Shown: positions 1 to 5,490 of the stretch, in pieces
Layout: each line of letters opens with the position of its first letter
Numbering within the stretch: position 1 is the stretch's first letter
Source: Deltaproteobacteria bacterium
GTDB taxonomy: Bacteria; Desulfobacterota; Binatia; UBA9968
Assembly: GCA_020027655.1 (NCBI GenBank)
Contig: JAHKKJ010000273.1
Span: forward strand, 1-5,736
Length of the DNA: 5,736 nucleotides
Direction of reading: 5' to 3'
The notes under the pieces: generated by a model
Database searches by the model: none
The model's input: only the letters and a program-made list of their open reading frames with translations
What the model was told of the DNA's origin: nothing
Made by a program: the position numbers and the translations under genes

Positions 1-3
1 CCC

Positions 4-31
4 CGCAGCAAGCCTGACGGGGTATCAGAAC
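4..31. repeat. Imperfect direct repeat, left copy
   Basis: This 28-base stretch (CGCAGCAAGCCTGACGGGGT followed by ATCAGAAC) recurs at 166-190 with three single-base gaps and one substitution, so about 24 of 28 aligned columns are identical. Both copies have the form of a degenerate hairpin, GCAGC…CTG-CGGGG. The two copies bracket the inverted pair at 59-135. The function is unknown. It could be a dispersed intergenic repeat or the edge of a small element. Confidence 0.55.
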
Positions 32-58
32 ATAGGGATGAGAATCTATCCCAGAAGG

Positions 59-135
59 CGTCACCCCGAATGTTTTAATCGGGGGTCCAGTTCTAGTCTT
101 GCCTGGATTCCCGATAGAAGCGTTCGGGAATGACG
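59..135. repeat. Inverted pair of hairpin units (REP/BIME-like)
   Basis: Two related units of about 32-33 bases lie head to head: 59-90 and the reverse complement of 103-135, with a 12-base spacer. They match at about 25 of 33 aligned positions. Each unit folds on its own: CCCCGA (64-69) with TCGGGG (79-84), and ATTCCCGA (107-114) with TCGGGAAT (124-131), both with 9-base loops. The whole block can also pair into one large cruciform. This resembles palindromic extragenic repeats in general form. It lies downstream of the leftward operon and could mark or stabilise the transcript end, but neither strand has a clear T-tract for an intrinsic terminator. Confidence 0.6.
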
Positions 136-165
136 GACTCTAAGAGGTCTGGGGATTGCTCTTTA

Positions 166-196
166 CGCAGCAGCCTGCGGGGAATCAAACCCGCAG
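166..196. repeat. Direct repeat, right copy, with two competing hairpins
   Basis: Positions 166-190 repeat 4-31. Two stems share the same CTGCG bases: CGCAG (166-170) with CTGCG (175-179), and CTGCGGG (175-181) with CCCGCAG (190-196). The second is a perfect 7-bp stem with an 8-base loop. It lies 40 bases past the stop of the leftward operon. On the minus strand no run of T follows either stem, so I do not call it a rho-independent terminator. Confidence 0.5.
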
Positions 197-235
197 TGGT
201 TGAATGGAGCTTTCGGGCTCGCCGATCTTTCGGGA

Positions 236-1165
236 TCAGTCGGCCACTTTGATGACAATCTTGCCACGCCGGTGCGGCGCGCCTTCGAGCATCTCGTGTC
301 CCTTACGCGCCTCATCGAGCCACAAGACTTCGCCCACTTCACTCTGTAGCGCCCCGGCTTCGAGCATCTCGCGAATCATTGTCAACCGCTGCGTCGTCAC
401 CTGAACGAGGAAGAAAACGGCTCGCACACCGTAGTGCTCCGCTTTTTCTTTGGACGGCTGTGCCGCTGCGGAGACGACGATGCCGCCGCGCTTAAGAACC
501 CCATAAGAACGGTCCAGCGTTTCGCCGCCCACCGTATCGATCACCACGTCAACCTCCTTCACCCGCTCTTCGAACCGCCGTGCCCGATAATCAATGACTC
601 CATCGGCACCGAGTCTGCGCACGTAAGAATCGTTTTCAACCGATGCGGTGGCGATCACGACGGCCCCGGCTCGTTTGGCAAGCTGCACCGCATAGCCGCC
701 GACATTGCCCGCCCCGCCGTGGATGAGCACGGACTGCCCGGACGATAGCTGGGCAAAATCAACAACCATCTGCCATGCGGTTACCGCCACAACGGGAACG
801 GATGCCGCATGCGTGTGATTGAGGGTTTTCGGCTTGGGCGCAAGCATCGATGCTTTGGCCACCGCGTATTCCGCGTACGCTCCGGTGAAACGCTCGTTGG
901 TCACGCCGAAAACTTGATCGCCGACTTTCAGATTTGCTACGCCGGGACCGAGCGAAACAACCTCGCCGCATATATCGGAGCCCAAAATCAAAGGAAGCGG
1001 CTGCGGAAGGACACTCTTACCCCGACGGATCAAGGCGTCCCACGGCCCGATACCGGCGGCGTTAACCCGCACGACCACTTCTCCCCTACCTGGCTCCGGT
1101 TTGGGCACATCATCGAGGGAGATGACTTCCGGCGAACCAAACCTGTGAATTCGAACAGCCTTCAT
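236..1165 (-). CDS. Zinc-independent NAD(P)H oxidoreductase, MDR superfamily, quinone-oxidoreductase-like
   Basis: The 309-residue protein has the full MDR layout: an N-terminal GroES-like catalytic domain (about residues 1-115, with AAGIGPWD at 37-43 and the GSDICGEV segment at 62-69) and a Rossmann domain whose dinucleotide loop is HGGAGNVGG (149-157). The cysteine and GHE-type residues that hold catalytic zinc in alcohol dehydrogenases are absent. This places it with the zinc-free quinone oxidoreductase/zeta-crystallin branch, cytosolic enzymes that reduce quinones or enones with NAD(P)H. The length is typical of the family. The ATG start gives the usual MKAV(R) N-terminus, although the upstream sequence (AAACGGA) is only a weak ribosome site. 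It is the last gene of a leftward operon, 12 bases after the TctC-like gene. The family is certain but the substrate is not. Confidence 0.93.
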   Translation of the reverse strand: MKAVRIHRFGSPEVISLDDVPKPEPGRGEVVVRVNAAGIGPWDALIRRGKSVLPQPLPLILGSDICGEVVSLGPGVANLKVGDQVFGVTNERFTGAYAEYAVAKASMLAPKPKTLNHTHAASVPVVAVTAWQMVVDFAQLSSGQSVLIHGGAGNVGGYAVQLAKRAGAVVIATASVENDSYVRRLGADGVIDYRARRFEERVKEVDVVIDTVGGETLDRSYGVLKRGGIVVSAAAQPSKEKAEHYGVRAVFFLVQVTTQRLTMIREMLEAGALQSEVGEVLWLDEARKGHEMLEGAPHRRGKIVIKVAD

Positions 1166-1177
1166 TCCGTTTCATCT

Positions 1178-2224
1178 TTAATTACCCAGAAATTTTTTGA
1201 GTCTTTCAACCACTTGAGCAGGTTGGTTGACGACCGTCTTTGCAAGGGTTTGCAGTTCATCACCTGAGACCGGATCAAAATCATATTCCTGCTTCTTAAC
1301 CTCAGCCAAAAGTTCAGGATCTCTTAATGTTTTCGCGTAAGCTTCGCGAATAATTTTTACCCTCTCAGCAGGCACGCCGGGCGGAGCCATCATGGGATGG
1401 CCGAAATCCTCTCCTGCGGTTAGAACGCTCGCCAATCGGCGCCCCAGATCAGCGGTCTTATAGCGATCCATGAGTTCATAGAGGGTGGGGGCATCCGAGG
1501 CCCGGTCGTCCCGCTTGCGCCCGGTTTGAACGAGATGCCTATCAAAATCTTTACCATGCCAGAGCGTAAAAGGTTGCCTGCTGAAATGCGCTCCAAGGCC
1601 CATGGAGCGGCAGACAACTTCTCCTCTTTCAATGGCAAGATCGGTTTGACTGCCTCCTTGATACCCCAACACCACTTCAAATTTGGCGCCGACTAAATCC
1701 TCTAGAGCAAAGATCATACTTGAACTGTCTCTTCCGGAACCTCCACATTTCGGAGGGATCTTGGCTTTGATGACGTCGTCAATGGATTTGTACGGCGTGT
1801 CAGCCCGAATAAACAAGACCGTGGGATTGCGATCTGGCGAGCCGATCCAGTTGAACTTTTGCATATCGAATCTTGCTTCTTTGTCGCCGACGACTTGCCC
1901 CATGTAAACTAACTGATTAGGCATCCCGACAGTCAATCCATCGGGTTTTGCCACACTGTAAACATAATTGGTCGCTACCAATGATCCGCCGCCGGGCATA
2001 TTCTGAACGACGACTTCAGGATTCCCAGGTAAATATTTCGGCATATGGCGAGCTAGAAGCCGCGCCCAATAGTCATAACCTCCGCCTGGGCTCGACCCAA
2101 CGACGATTCGAACAGTCTTCCCGGAAAAGAAACCGTCTTGCGCATTGGTCAAATCGTCATGGACAGCGATCAATGGAAACAGCGCTACAAAAACGGCTAC
2201 AAAAGAGATTCTCAAAATAGTCAT
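1178..2224 (-). CDS. TctC/Bug-type periplasmic solute-binding receptor (tripartite tricarboxylate transporter family)
   Basis: The 348-residue protein starts with a hydrophobic export signal (about residues 4-21, plausible cleavage after TNA at 28). The Bug-family hallmark segment follows: KTVRIVVGSSPGGGYDYWAR (36-55), then the NMPGGGS loop (75-81) and the KPDGLTVGM stretch (93-101). In this family these glycine-rich loops bind carboxylate-bearing ligands in the periplasm and deliver them to a TctA/TctB membrane pair. No TctA or TctB gene is in the window, so it is an orphan receptor here, as is common for Bug proteins. Two cysteines at 160 and 205 could form a disulfide after export (inference). 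It sits between a flavin reductase (16 bases upstream) and an oxidoreductase (12 bases downstream). The ribosome site before its ATG is weak (TTGGAT), suggesting coupled translation. The ligand is unknown. Confidence 0.9.
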   Translation of the reverse strand: MTILRISFVAVFVALFPLIAVHDDLTNAQDGFFSGKTVRIVVGSSPGGGYDYWARLLARHMPKYLPGNPEVVVQNMPGGGSLVATNYVYSVAKPDGLTVGMPNQLVYMGQVVGDKEARFDMQKFNWIGSPDRNPTVLFIRADTPYKSIDDVIKAKIPPKCGGSGRDSSSMIFALEDLVGAKFEVVLGYQGGSQTDLAIERGEVVCRSMGLGAHFSRQPFTLWHGKDFDRHLVQTGRKRDDRASDAPTLYELMDRYKTADLGRRLASVLTAGEDFGHPMMAPPGVPAERVKIIREAYAKTLRDPELLAEVKKQEYDFDPVSGDELQTLAKTVVNQPAQVVERLKKFLGN

Positions 2225-2240
2225 AGATCCAAACAGCCAA

Positions 2241-2867
2241 TTATTTCGGCTTATGTTGCGCCTCAGGCCCCTTGTACACCATATCGACTTCCATCACCTC
2301 GTAAGAAGCGACAAATTTGTTGTCAAAAGCCCTGCCACAATAGTGCGTAGGCCGAAGCTTCTCCAGAATTGCGTAGCCGTCCTTGTCGATGCAATCTTCG
2401 TCAACAGAGCCGGCCACCACTTGTCCCATAACCGTCAAACGATGCAGCCATTCTTTGGTCCATATGACTTTACACTCGTAGTGAGCTTTACACTCGGCTA
2501 TGCGGGGCGGCCTCAGAGCCCTACCCGGGATAGCCGTAAGACCGGCTTTTTCCAGCTCGTTGACTCCACGGGGAAACGGCAATCCTACCACCCTCACCTT
2601 TTCAAGAATTTCCCTGTCGAAGGAAGGAATGTTGACAACGAATTCTTCAGTGGCGAGCACGTTGTGATACGTGTCTTTATCTATCTCTACCGTGAACGAG
2701 ATGCACGTCGGTTCATGATTCTGTCTCACACAGGTGGCGAACGAAGCCGCATTCACTCGCCCTTCCCTATCGACGGTGGTTATCATCACCGCGCAAGCCA
2801 CCGGGGAATACAACCGGTCCCAATGCTCATTCGGAACATCAACCTTTCGAACCGGTGTGTAAGCCAT
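2241..2867 (-). CDS. Flavin reductase domain protein (DIM6/NTAB family)
   Basis: The 208-residue protein matches the FMN-binding flavin reductase-like fold. An N-terminal strand region (ACAVMITTVDREGRVNAAS, about residues 24-42) leads to the flavin-contacting segment with T45, and DKDTYHNVLATEEFVVNIP at 63-81 matches the family's 'T-x-x-N-i-…-eFvvN' signature. Such proteins bind FMN and either reduce it with NAD(P)H, often for a two-component monooxygenase, or act as flavoproteins of unclear role. No monooxygenase partner is in the window. It is the first gene of the leftward operon. The start is well supported: AAGGAG lies 9 bases before the ATG, with a sigma-70-like promoter further upstream. 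A second ATG five bases upstream is out of frame. The fold is confident; the exact reaction is not known. Confidence 0.9.
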   Translation of the reverse strand: MAYTPVRKVDVPNEHWDRLYSPVACAVMITTVDREGRVNAASFATCVRQNHEPTCISFTVEIDKDTYHNVLATEEFVVNIPSFDREILEKVRVVGLPFPRGVNELEKAGLTAIPGRALRPPRIAECKAHYECKVIWTKEWLHRLTVMGQVVAGSVDEDCIDKDGYAILEKLRPTHYCGRAFDNKFVASYEVMEVDMVYKGPEAQHKPK

Positions 2868-2876
2868 AACATTTTA

Positions 2877-2882
2877 CTCCTT
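2877..2882 (-). promoter_or_regulatory. Ribosome binding site of the flavin reductase gene
   Basis: On the minus strand AAGGAG is followed by 9 bases and then the ATG at 2867. It is the clearest Shine-Dalgarno sequence of the leftward operon and fixes the start of the first gene. Confidence 0.8.
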
Positions 2883-2899
2883 CATTTTGTCTTCGCGGC

Positions 2900-2928
2900 A
2901 AAGTACACGAGTTGAAAAATTGTGTCAA
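2900..2928 (-). promoter_or_regulatory. Probable sigma-70 promoter of the leftward operon
   Basis: On the minus strand a perfect -35 box TTGACA (2923-2928) is followed by a 17-base spacer and TACTTT (2900-2905), which matches three of six -10 positions. The predicted transcription start is near 2893, giving a leader of about 25 bases that contains the AAGGAG site. The perfect -35 and ideal spacing make it credible. The weak -10 leaves room for an activator or a different start. Confidence 0.5.
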
Positions 2929-3034
2929 AGTCTAACCAAAGATATTGAAATTTGGATTGCAGTCTTGGAACACTGATGACTCACGCAAAGACCTAGCGCG
3001 GCAAAGCCGCAACCAAACAAAAAAAATCAAATAT

Positions 3035-3114
3035 CACCACGAAGGGCGCGAAGAGAACGAAGTTTATGACCAAAAATATCCGAACCCTTCGTGGCCTTCG
3101 TGATCGTCGCGGTG
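3035..3114. repeat. Long inverted repeat with 9-base GAAG periodicity
   Basis: The left arm (3035-3064) has GAAG every 9 bases, at 3041, 3050 and 3059. The right arm (3083-3114) has CTTC at 3087 and 3096 and the degenerate CGTC at 3105. Read as its reverse complement, the right arm aligns with the left arm over about 30 bases with roughly nine mismatches. The loop is about 18 bases (3065-3082). The arms can form a long imperfect hairpin in DNA or RNA. An element of the same design is at 5384-5473. Its function is unknown. Confidence 0.7.
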
Positions 3115-3132
3115 AGAATGTCCTTCGCCAAG

Positions 3133-3197
3133 TGCTGCATCCTTGATGAGAACGATCAAAGAATTTGCGCAGGGTGCGCAAATTCTCAAGCATAGCA
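3133..3197. repeat. Strong hairpin with an extended imperfect outer stem
   Basis: The core is a perfect 12-bp stem, AGAATTTGCGCA (3160-3171) with TGCGCAAATTCT (3175-3186), closed by GGG. Farther out, TGCT..AT.CTTGA (3133-3146) can pair with TCAAGcATAGCA (3186-3197). The left arm carries about 13 extra bases (3147-3159) with no partner, as though the arm had gained an insertion. Neither strand shows a T-tract directly after the core, so it is not a standard terminator. It may be a decayed mobile repeat or a transcript-stabilising structure. Confidence 0.65.
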
Positions 3198-3230
3198 GTG
3201 TAAAGCACACCAAAGTATAAACAAATCTGC

Positions 3231-3285
3231 AATTCGAAACTCGAAATCCCTGCCCGCAGCCAGGCAGGCGGGCGAAATTCGAAAC
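3231..3285. repeat. Direct repeat AATTCGAAAC flanking a GC-rich hairpin
   Basis: AATTCGAAAC occurs at 3231-3240 and again at 3276-3285. Between them CCTGCC (3249-3254) pairs with GGCAGG (3263-3268) around an 8-base loop. The AT-rich flanks repeat the TCGAAA theme. The layout resembles a small intergenic repeat unit, and no coding sense is visible. Confidence 0.5.
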
Positions 3286-3316
3286 AATTTCAGACGGTCA
3301 AAAAGGCAAAAAGTGT

Positions 3317-3341
3317 CAAGTGAAGAGTGGCAAGTGACGAG
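3317..3341. repeat. Short tandem repeat CAAGTGAMGAG, 14-base period
   Basis: CAAGTGAAGAG (3317-3327) is repeated as CAAGTGACGAG (3331-3341), two copies with one mismatch and a 14-base spacing. It could be a simple duplicated sequence or a pair of protein-binding sites upstream of the rightward operon. Nothing else distinguishes these possibilities. Confidence 0.4.
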
Positions 3342-3372
3342 GGTTTTCCTCTCGACACCCGACCCTCGACCC

Positions 3373-3402
3373 TTGTTCCTTTCGGATTTCAGATTTTCTA
3401 AT
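3373..3402 (+). promoter_or_regulatory. Candidate promoter of the rightward ABC operon
   Basis: TTGTTC (3373-3378, three of six -35 matches), an 18-base spacer and TCTAAT (3397-3402, five of six -10 matches) would start transcription near 3409 and give a leader of about 118 bases. It is the best candidate I see before the ATPase gene, but a match of this quality can occur by chance. Confidence 0.28.
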
Positions 3403-3493
3403 CACCCTTGGTCGGTAGCGCCCGTTTTGGCATCAACTGGATCCGTCCATAGTACGCCATCTTGGTTTGTGATATTTAGCACAGCGAGACCGA

Positions 3494-3507
3494 GGAGCTG
3501 AGGCTCC
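3494..3507 (+). promoter_or_regulatory. Small leader hairpin holding the only SD-like bases before the ATPase gene
   Basis: GGAGC (3494-3498) pairs with GCTCC (3503-3507) around a TGAG tetraloop. The purine-rich GAGGAG and GAGG in and beside it are the only Shine-Dalgarno-like bases upstream of the ATG at 3528, though 20-30 bases away. A role in limiting translation is possible but speculative. Chance is a fair alternative for a 5-bp stem. Confidence 0.25.
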
Positions 3508-3527
3508 GCCAGCAGAAATGCTCCGTC

Positions 3528-4337
3528 ATGTTAACGGTCAAGGGCGTCAGCAAAATATTTGACACGCCGGATAACGGCACCGAGAGCGTCAGGGCTCTTG
3601 AGGATGTCTCGCTCGACGTCAAAGAGGGAGAATTTTTTTCCATTATCGGTCCATCGGGATGCGGGAAGTCCACTCTTATCAGGATTATTGCCGGACTGAT
3701 CCCCAGCTACGACGGCGAGGTAAGGATTGGACCCGAGCGGGTAAACTCCCCTCATCCGTGGGTCGGGATGGTCTTCCAAGAAGAATCGACTTTTCCCTGG
3801 CGGACGACAGTCGGTAATGTCGAATTTGGTCTTGAGATGCGCGACGTTCCGCCCGCAGCGCGGAGAACCAAGGCTCTTGAGATGCTCGATCTTGTGGGTT
3901 TAGGGGGGTTTGAACACCGCTATCCTTCTGAGCTGTCCGGGGGTATGAAGCAGCGGGTCGCCATTGCTCGCGCGCTCGTTATGGAACCAAAAATTCTTCT
4001 CATGGACGAGCCCTTCGGCGCGCTGGACGAGCAGACTCGGATCATTCTTGGTGAAGAGCTCCTCAAGATCCGTGACAAACTCAGGCAGACGATCGTCTTT
4101 GTCACCCATAATATCAATGAATCCGTCCAGCTTTCGAATCGCGTCATGGTGATGACGGCCAGGCCGGGACGGGTCAAAGCCGTCTTCAGAATCGACTTGC
4201 CGCATCCGCGCGATTCGACGATCATTGCCTCCGAGAAGTTCGGCCAGCTCGTAGGACAGGTTTGGGGAGCACTCAGGGATGAATCCTTGAAAGGCTTCAA
4301 GCAGATGGAAAAAACGAACCAAGGGGGTCGCCCATGA
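3528..4337 (+). CDS. ABC transporter ATP-binding protein, NitT/TauT (nitrate/sulfonate/taurine) type
   Basis: This 269-residue ATPase is complete, with every catalytic motif present: Walker A GPSGCGKST (41-49), Q-loop Q84 in FQEESTFPWRT, signature LSGGMKQR (136-143), Walker B ILLMDEP (156-162), D-loop GALD (164-167) and switch histidine H194. The Q-loop 'FPWRT' and the C-terminal 'ARPGRV' segment are typical of the SsuB/TauB/NrtD subfamily, which powers uptake of sulfonates, nitrate, taurine, pyrimidine precursors and similar small solutes at the inner membrane. The start at 3528 places VKGVSKIF at the normal position. No good ribosome site lies at the usual distance; a GAGG (3500-3503) lies farther upstream within a small hairpin. 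The 3' end overlaps the binding-protein gene by ATGA. A permease gene, normally adjacent, is missing from the window. Confidence 0.95.
   Translation: MLTVKGVSKIFDTPDNGTESVRALEDVSLDVKEGEFFSIIGPSGCGKSTLIRIIAGLIPSYDGEVRIGPERVNSPHPWVGMVFQEESTFPWRTTVGNVEFGLEMRDVPPAARRTKALEMLDLVGLGGFEHRYPSELSGGMKQRVAIARALVMEPKILLMDEPFGALDEQTRIILGEELLKIRDKLRQTIVFVTHNINESVQLSNRVMVMTARPGRVKAVFRIDLPHPRDSTIIASEKFGQLVGQVWGALRDESLKGFKQMEKTNQGGRP
4321..4327 (+). promoter_or_regulatory. Ribosome binding site of the substrate-binding protein gene
   Basis: AAGGGGG lies inside the end of the ATPase gene, 6 bases before the ATG at 4334. Together with the ATGA overlap it indicates that the binding protein is translated from the same message, by its own site and by coupling. 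Confidence 0.6.
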
Positions 4338-5326
4338 AAAAAGTTAACTTTGTTTTGAGTACGTTGTTCGTGTTGGGGCTCGGGTATTCCGCTGCGCCGG
4401 CCGCGCACGCCGCCGCTGCCCGCACGAAAATTATCCTCGTCGTACCGCACAGGGTGTTCTTCACTGTGGCGGTTCCGGTCTATATCGCTCAAGAAAAGGG
4501 CTACTACAAGGAAGGTAACATCGAAGTCGATGCCGTTTTCACGAAGGGCGGCGGCGAGAATGTACAGGCGGTGGTGTCCGGAGACGCGCAAATTGGCCTG
4601 TCGACCGGTTTCTTCGCGGTGCTCAGCGCATTTAGCAAAGGCGCGCCGATAAAAGTCGCGGCCGCGGAGATTACCGGCATGGATTCCTTCTGGTACACAC
4701 CGGCGAACACGCCGATCCGGAAAATCGAAGACTTAGCGGGGAAAAAGGTCGCCTTCAGTCGTGTCGGCTCGTCGACTCACATGGCCGTGCTGGCGATGTC
4801 GGATCAAATCCAAGCTAAAGGACTGAAACCGTTGGAGCCCGTCTCTCTAGGCGGCGTGCCCGAAAGTTATACCGGCGTTCGCACCGGTCAGGCCGATGCG
4901 GGCTGGTCCGTGGCGCCGTTCATGCTGGACCGCATCGACAAGGGCGAGCTACGCGTCGTGGTGAAGGGTTCCGAGATCGAAGCGCTCAATGCGATCACCG
5001 CGCGAGTGCACTTCGTCAACACCAGTTTTGCCGCCAAGCAACCGGATGCGGTGCGAGCGTTCTTTCGCGCCCAACAACGGGCCGTTGAATACATGCTCGA
5101 CAACAAGGAAGAAACGACCAAAATATGGATCCGCAAGGCGGAGCTAAAACTTCCCGAGTCCGCGGTGCTGAAGACCTGGGATTTCTACAGCAAACCGGCG
5201 CTGGCGCTAAAGCCCATTCGCGGCCTCCAGACCACGATGGAAGATGCGGTTAGACTCAAGTTTCTACAACAGCCCCTCAGTAAGGCTGAGCTGGACCGGT
5301 TGATCGACCTGAGTTATTTGCCTTGA
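4334..5326 (+). CDS. ABC transporter substrate-binding protein, NMT1/SsuA-like (NitT/TauT family)
   Basis: The 330-residue protein begins with a classical Sec signal peptide: MKK, a hydrophobic core (about 6-18) and an AHA cleavage site near residue 26. The mature part shows the NMT1/SsuA-like periplasmic-binding fold: VYIAQEKGYYKEGNIEVD (49-66), GGGENVQAVVSGDAQIGLST (72-91) and the domain-crossing IEDLAGKKVAFSRVGSST (131-148). Proteins of this fold catch small solutes such as alkanesulfonates, taurine, nitrate or thiamine precursors in the periplasm and hand them to the permease. It is translationally coupled to the ATPase gene, so they very probably serve one importer. Downstream about 30 bases are AT-rich with no clear terminator. 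The ligand cannot be assigned: the loops differ from those of characterised SsuA and TauA as far as I can judge by eye. Confidence 0.93.
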   Translation: MKKVNFVLSTLFVLGLGYSAAPAAHAAAARTKIILVVPHRVFFTVAVPVYIAQEKGYYKEGNIEVDAVFTKGGGENVQAVVSGDAQIGLSTGFFAVLSAFSKGAPIKVAAAEITGMDSFWYTPANTPIRKIEDLAGKKVAFSRVGSSTHMAVLAMSDQIQAKGLKPLEPVSLGGVPESYTGVRTGQADAGWSVAPFMLDRIDKGELRVVVKGSEIEALNAITARVHFVNTSFAAKQPDAVRAFFRAQQRAVEYMLDNKEETTKIWIRKAELKLPESAVLKTWDFYSKPALALKPIRGLQTTMEDAVRLKFLQQPLSKAELDRLIDLSYLP

Positions 5327-5383
5327 GGCCTAGTCAAAAACATTTGAAATTTTGTGACGAAGAAGAAGTTGGAAAAACGTGTC

Positions 5384-5473
5384 TCGCGCAAAGGCGCAAA
5401 GGGCGCCAAGTTAAATTTCGATTAAAAAAGGGGGATGGGAGGGGCCTTTGCGAGCTTCGCGTGCTTGGCGCGA
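5384..5473. repeat. Long inverted repeat with 8-9-base CAAAG/CTTTG periodicity
   Basis: The left arm (5384-5410) has AAG at 5391, 5399 and 5408. The right arm (5446-5473) has CTT at 5446, 5455 and 5464. The left arm aligns with the reverse complement of the right arm (which starts TCGCGCCAAG) over 27-28 bases with one gap and several substitutions. The 35-base spacer contains a run of A and a run of G. The design is the same as the element at 3035-3114. It lies between the binding-protein gene and the next reading frame and may affect the end of the ABC transcript. Confidence 0.65.
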
Positions 5474-5490
5474 TAAATTTTCTTAAACTC

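Larger units (their letters stand above)
2868..3527. other. Divergent intergenic region, 660 bases, rich in repeats
   Basis: This stretch separates the leftward and rightward operons. Besides the promoter near its left end it holds a small hairpin, GCGGC-AAA-GCCGC (2998-3010), and four repeat blocks listed separately (3035-3114, 3133-3197, 3231-3285, 3317-3341). The open frames inside it are made of repeat sequence or have no recognisable protein pattern. The part from 3342 to 3527 shows no repeat of note and only a weak promoter candidate. It could include decayed remains of a gene, but I cannot identify one. Confidence 0.6.

Noticed and set aside
809..1267. Plus-strand reading frame (152 codons) opposite the MDR oxidoreductase
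   Set aside because: It is antisense to a complete MDR gene with the expected N-terminus and dinucleotide loop; no motif or ribosome site of its own.
2145..2915. Long plus-strand reading frame (256 codons) opposite the flavin reductase and the start of the receptor gene
   Set aside because: It lies antisense to a gene with clear family motifs and a good ribosome site, crosses the operon's intergenic gap, and its translation shows no recognisable domain.
3035..3114. CRISPR array, considered because of the regular spacing
   Set aside because: The period is only 9 bases and there are no unique spacers of CRISPR length.
2993..3232. Minus-strand reading frame (79 codons) within the repeat-rich gap
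   Set aside because: Much of it is built from the 9-base periodic inverted repeat and the 12-bp hairpin; the 9-base period keeps frames open by itself, so the frame is not evidence of a gene.
3313..3501. Plus-strand reading frame (62 codons) before the ATPase gene, considered as a permease remnant
   Set aside because: The translation lacks membrane segments and any permease motif; nothing supports homology by eye.
3920..4591. Minus-strand reading frame (223 codons) across the ATPase/binding-protein junction
   Set aside because: It is a shadow of two well-supported genes; the translation has no family pattern and spans their overlap.
5331..5350. Rho-independent terminator after the binding-protein gene (TCAAA…TTTGA)
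   Set aside because: The stem is only 5 bp, AT-rich and not followed by a T-tract.
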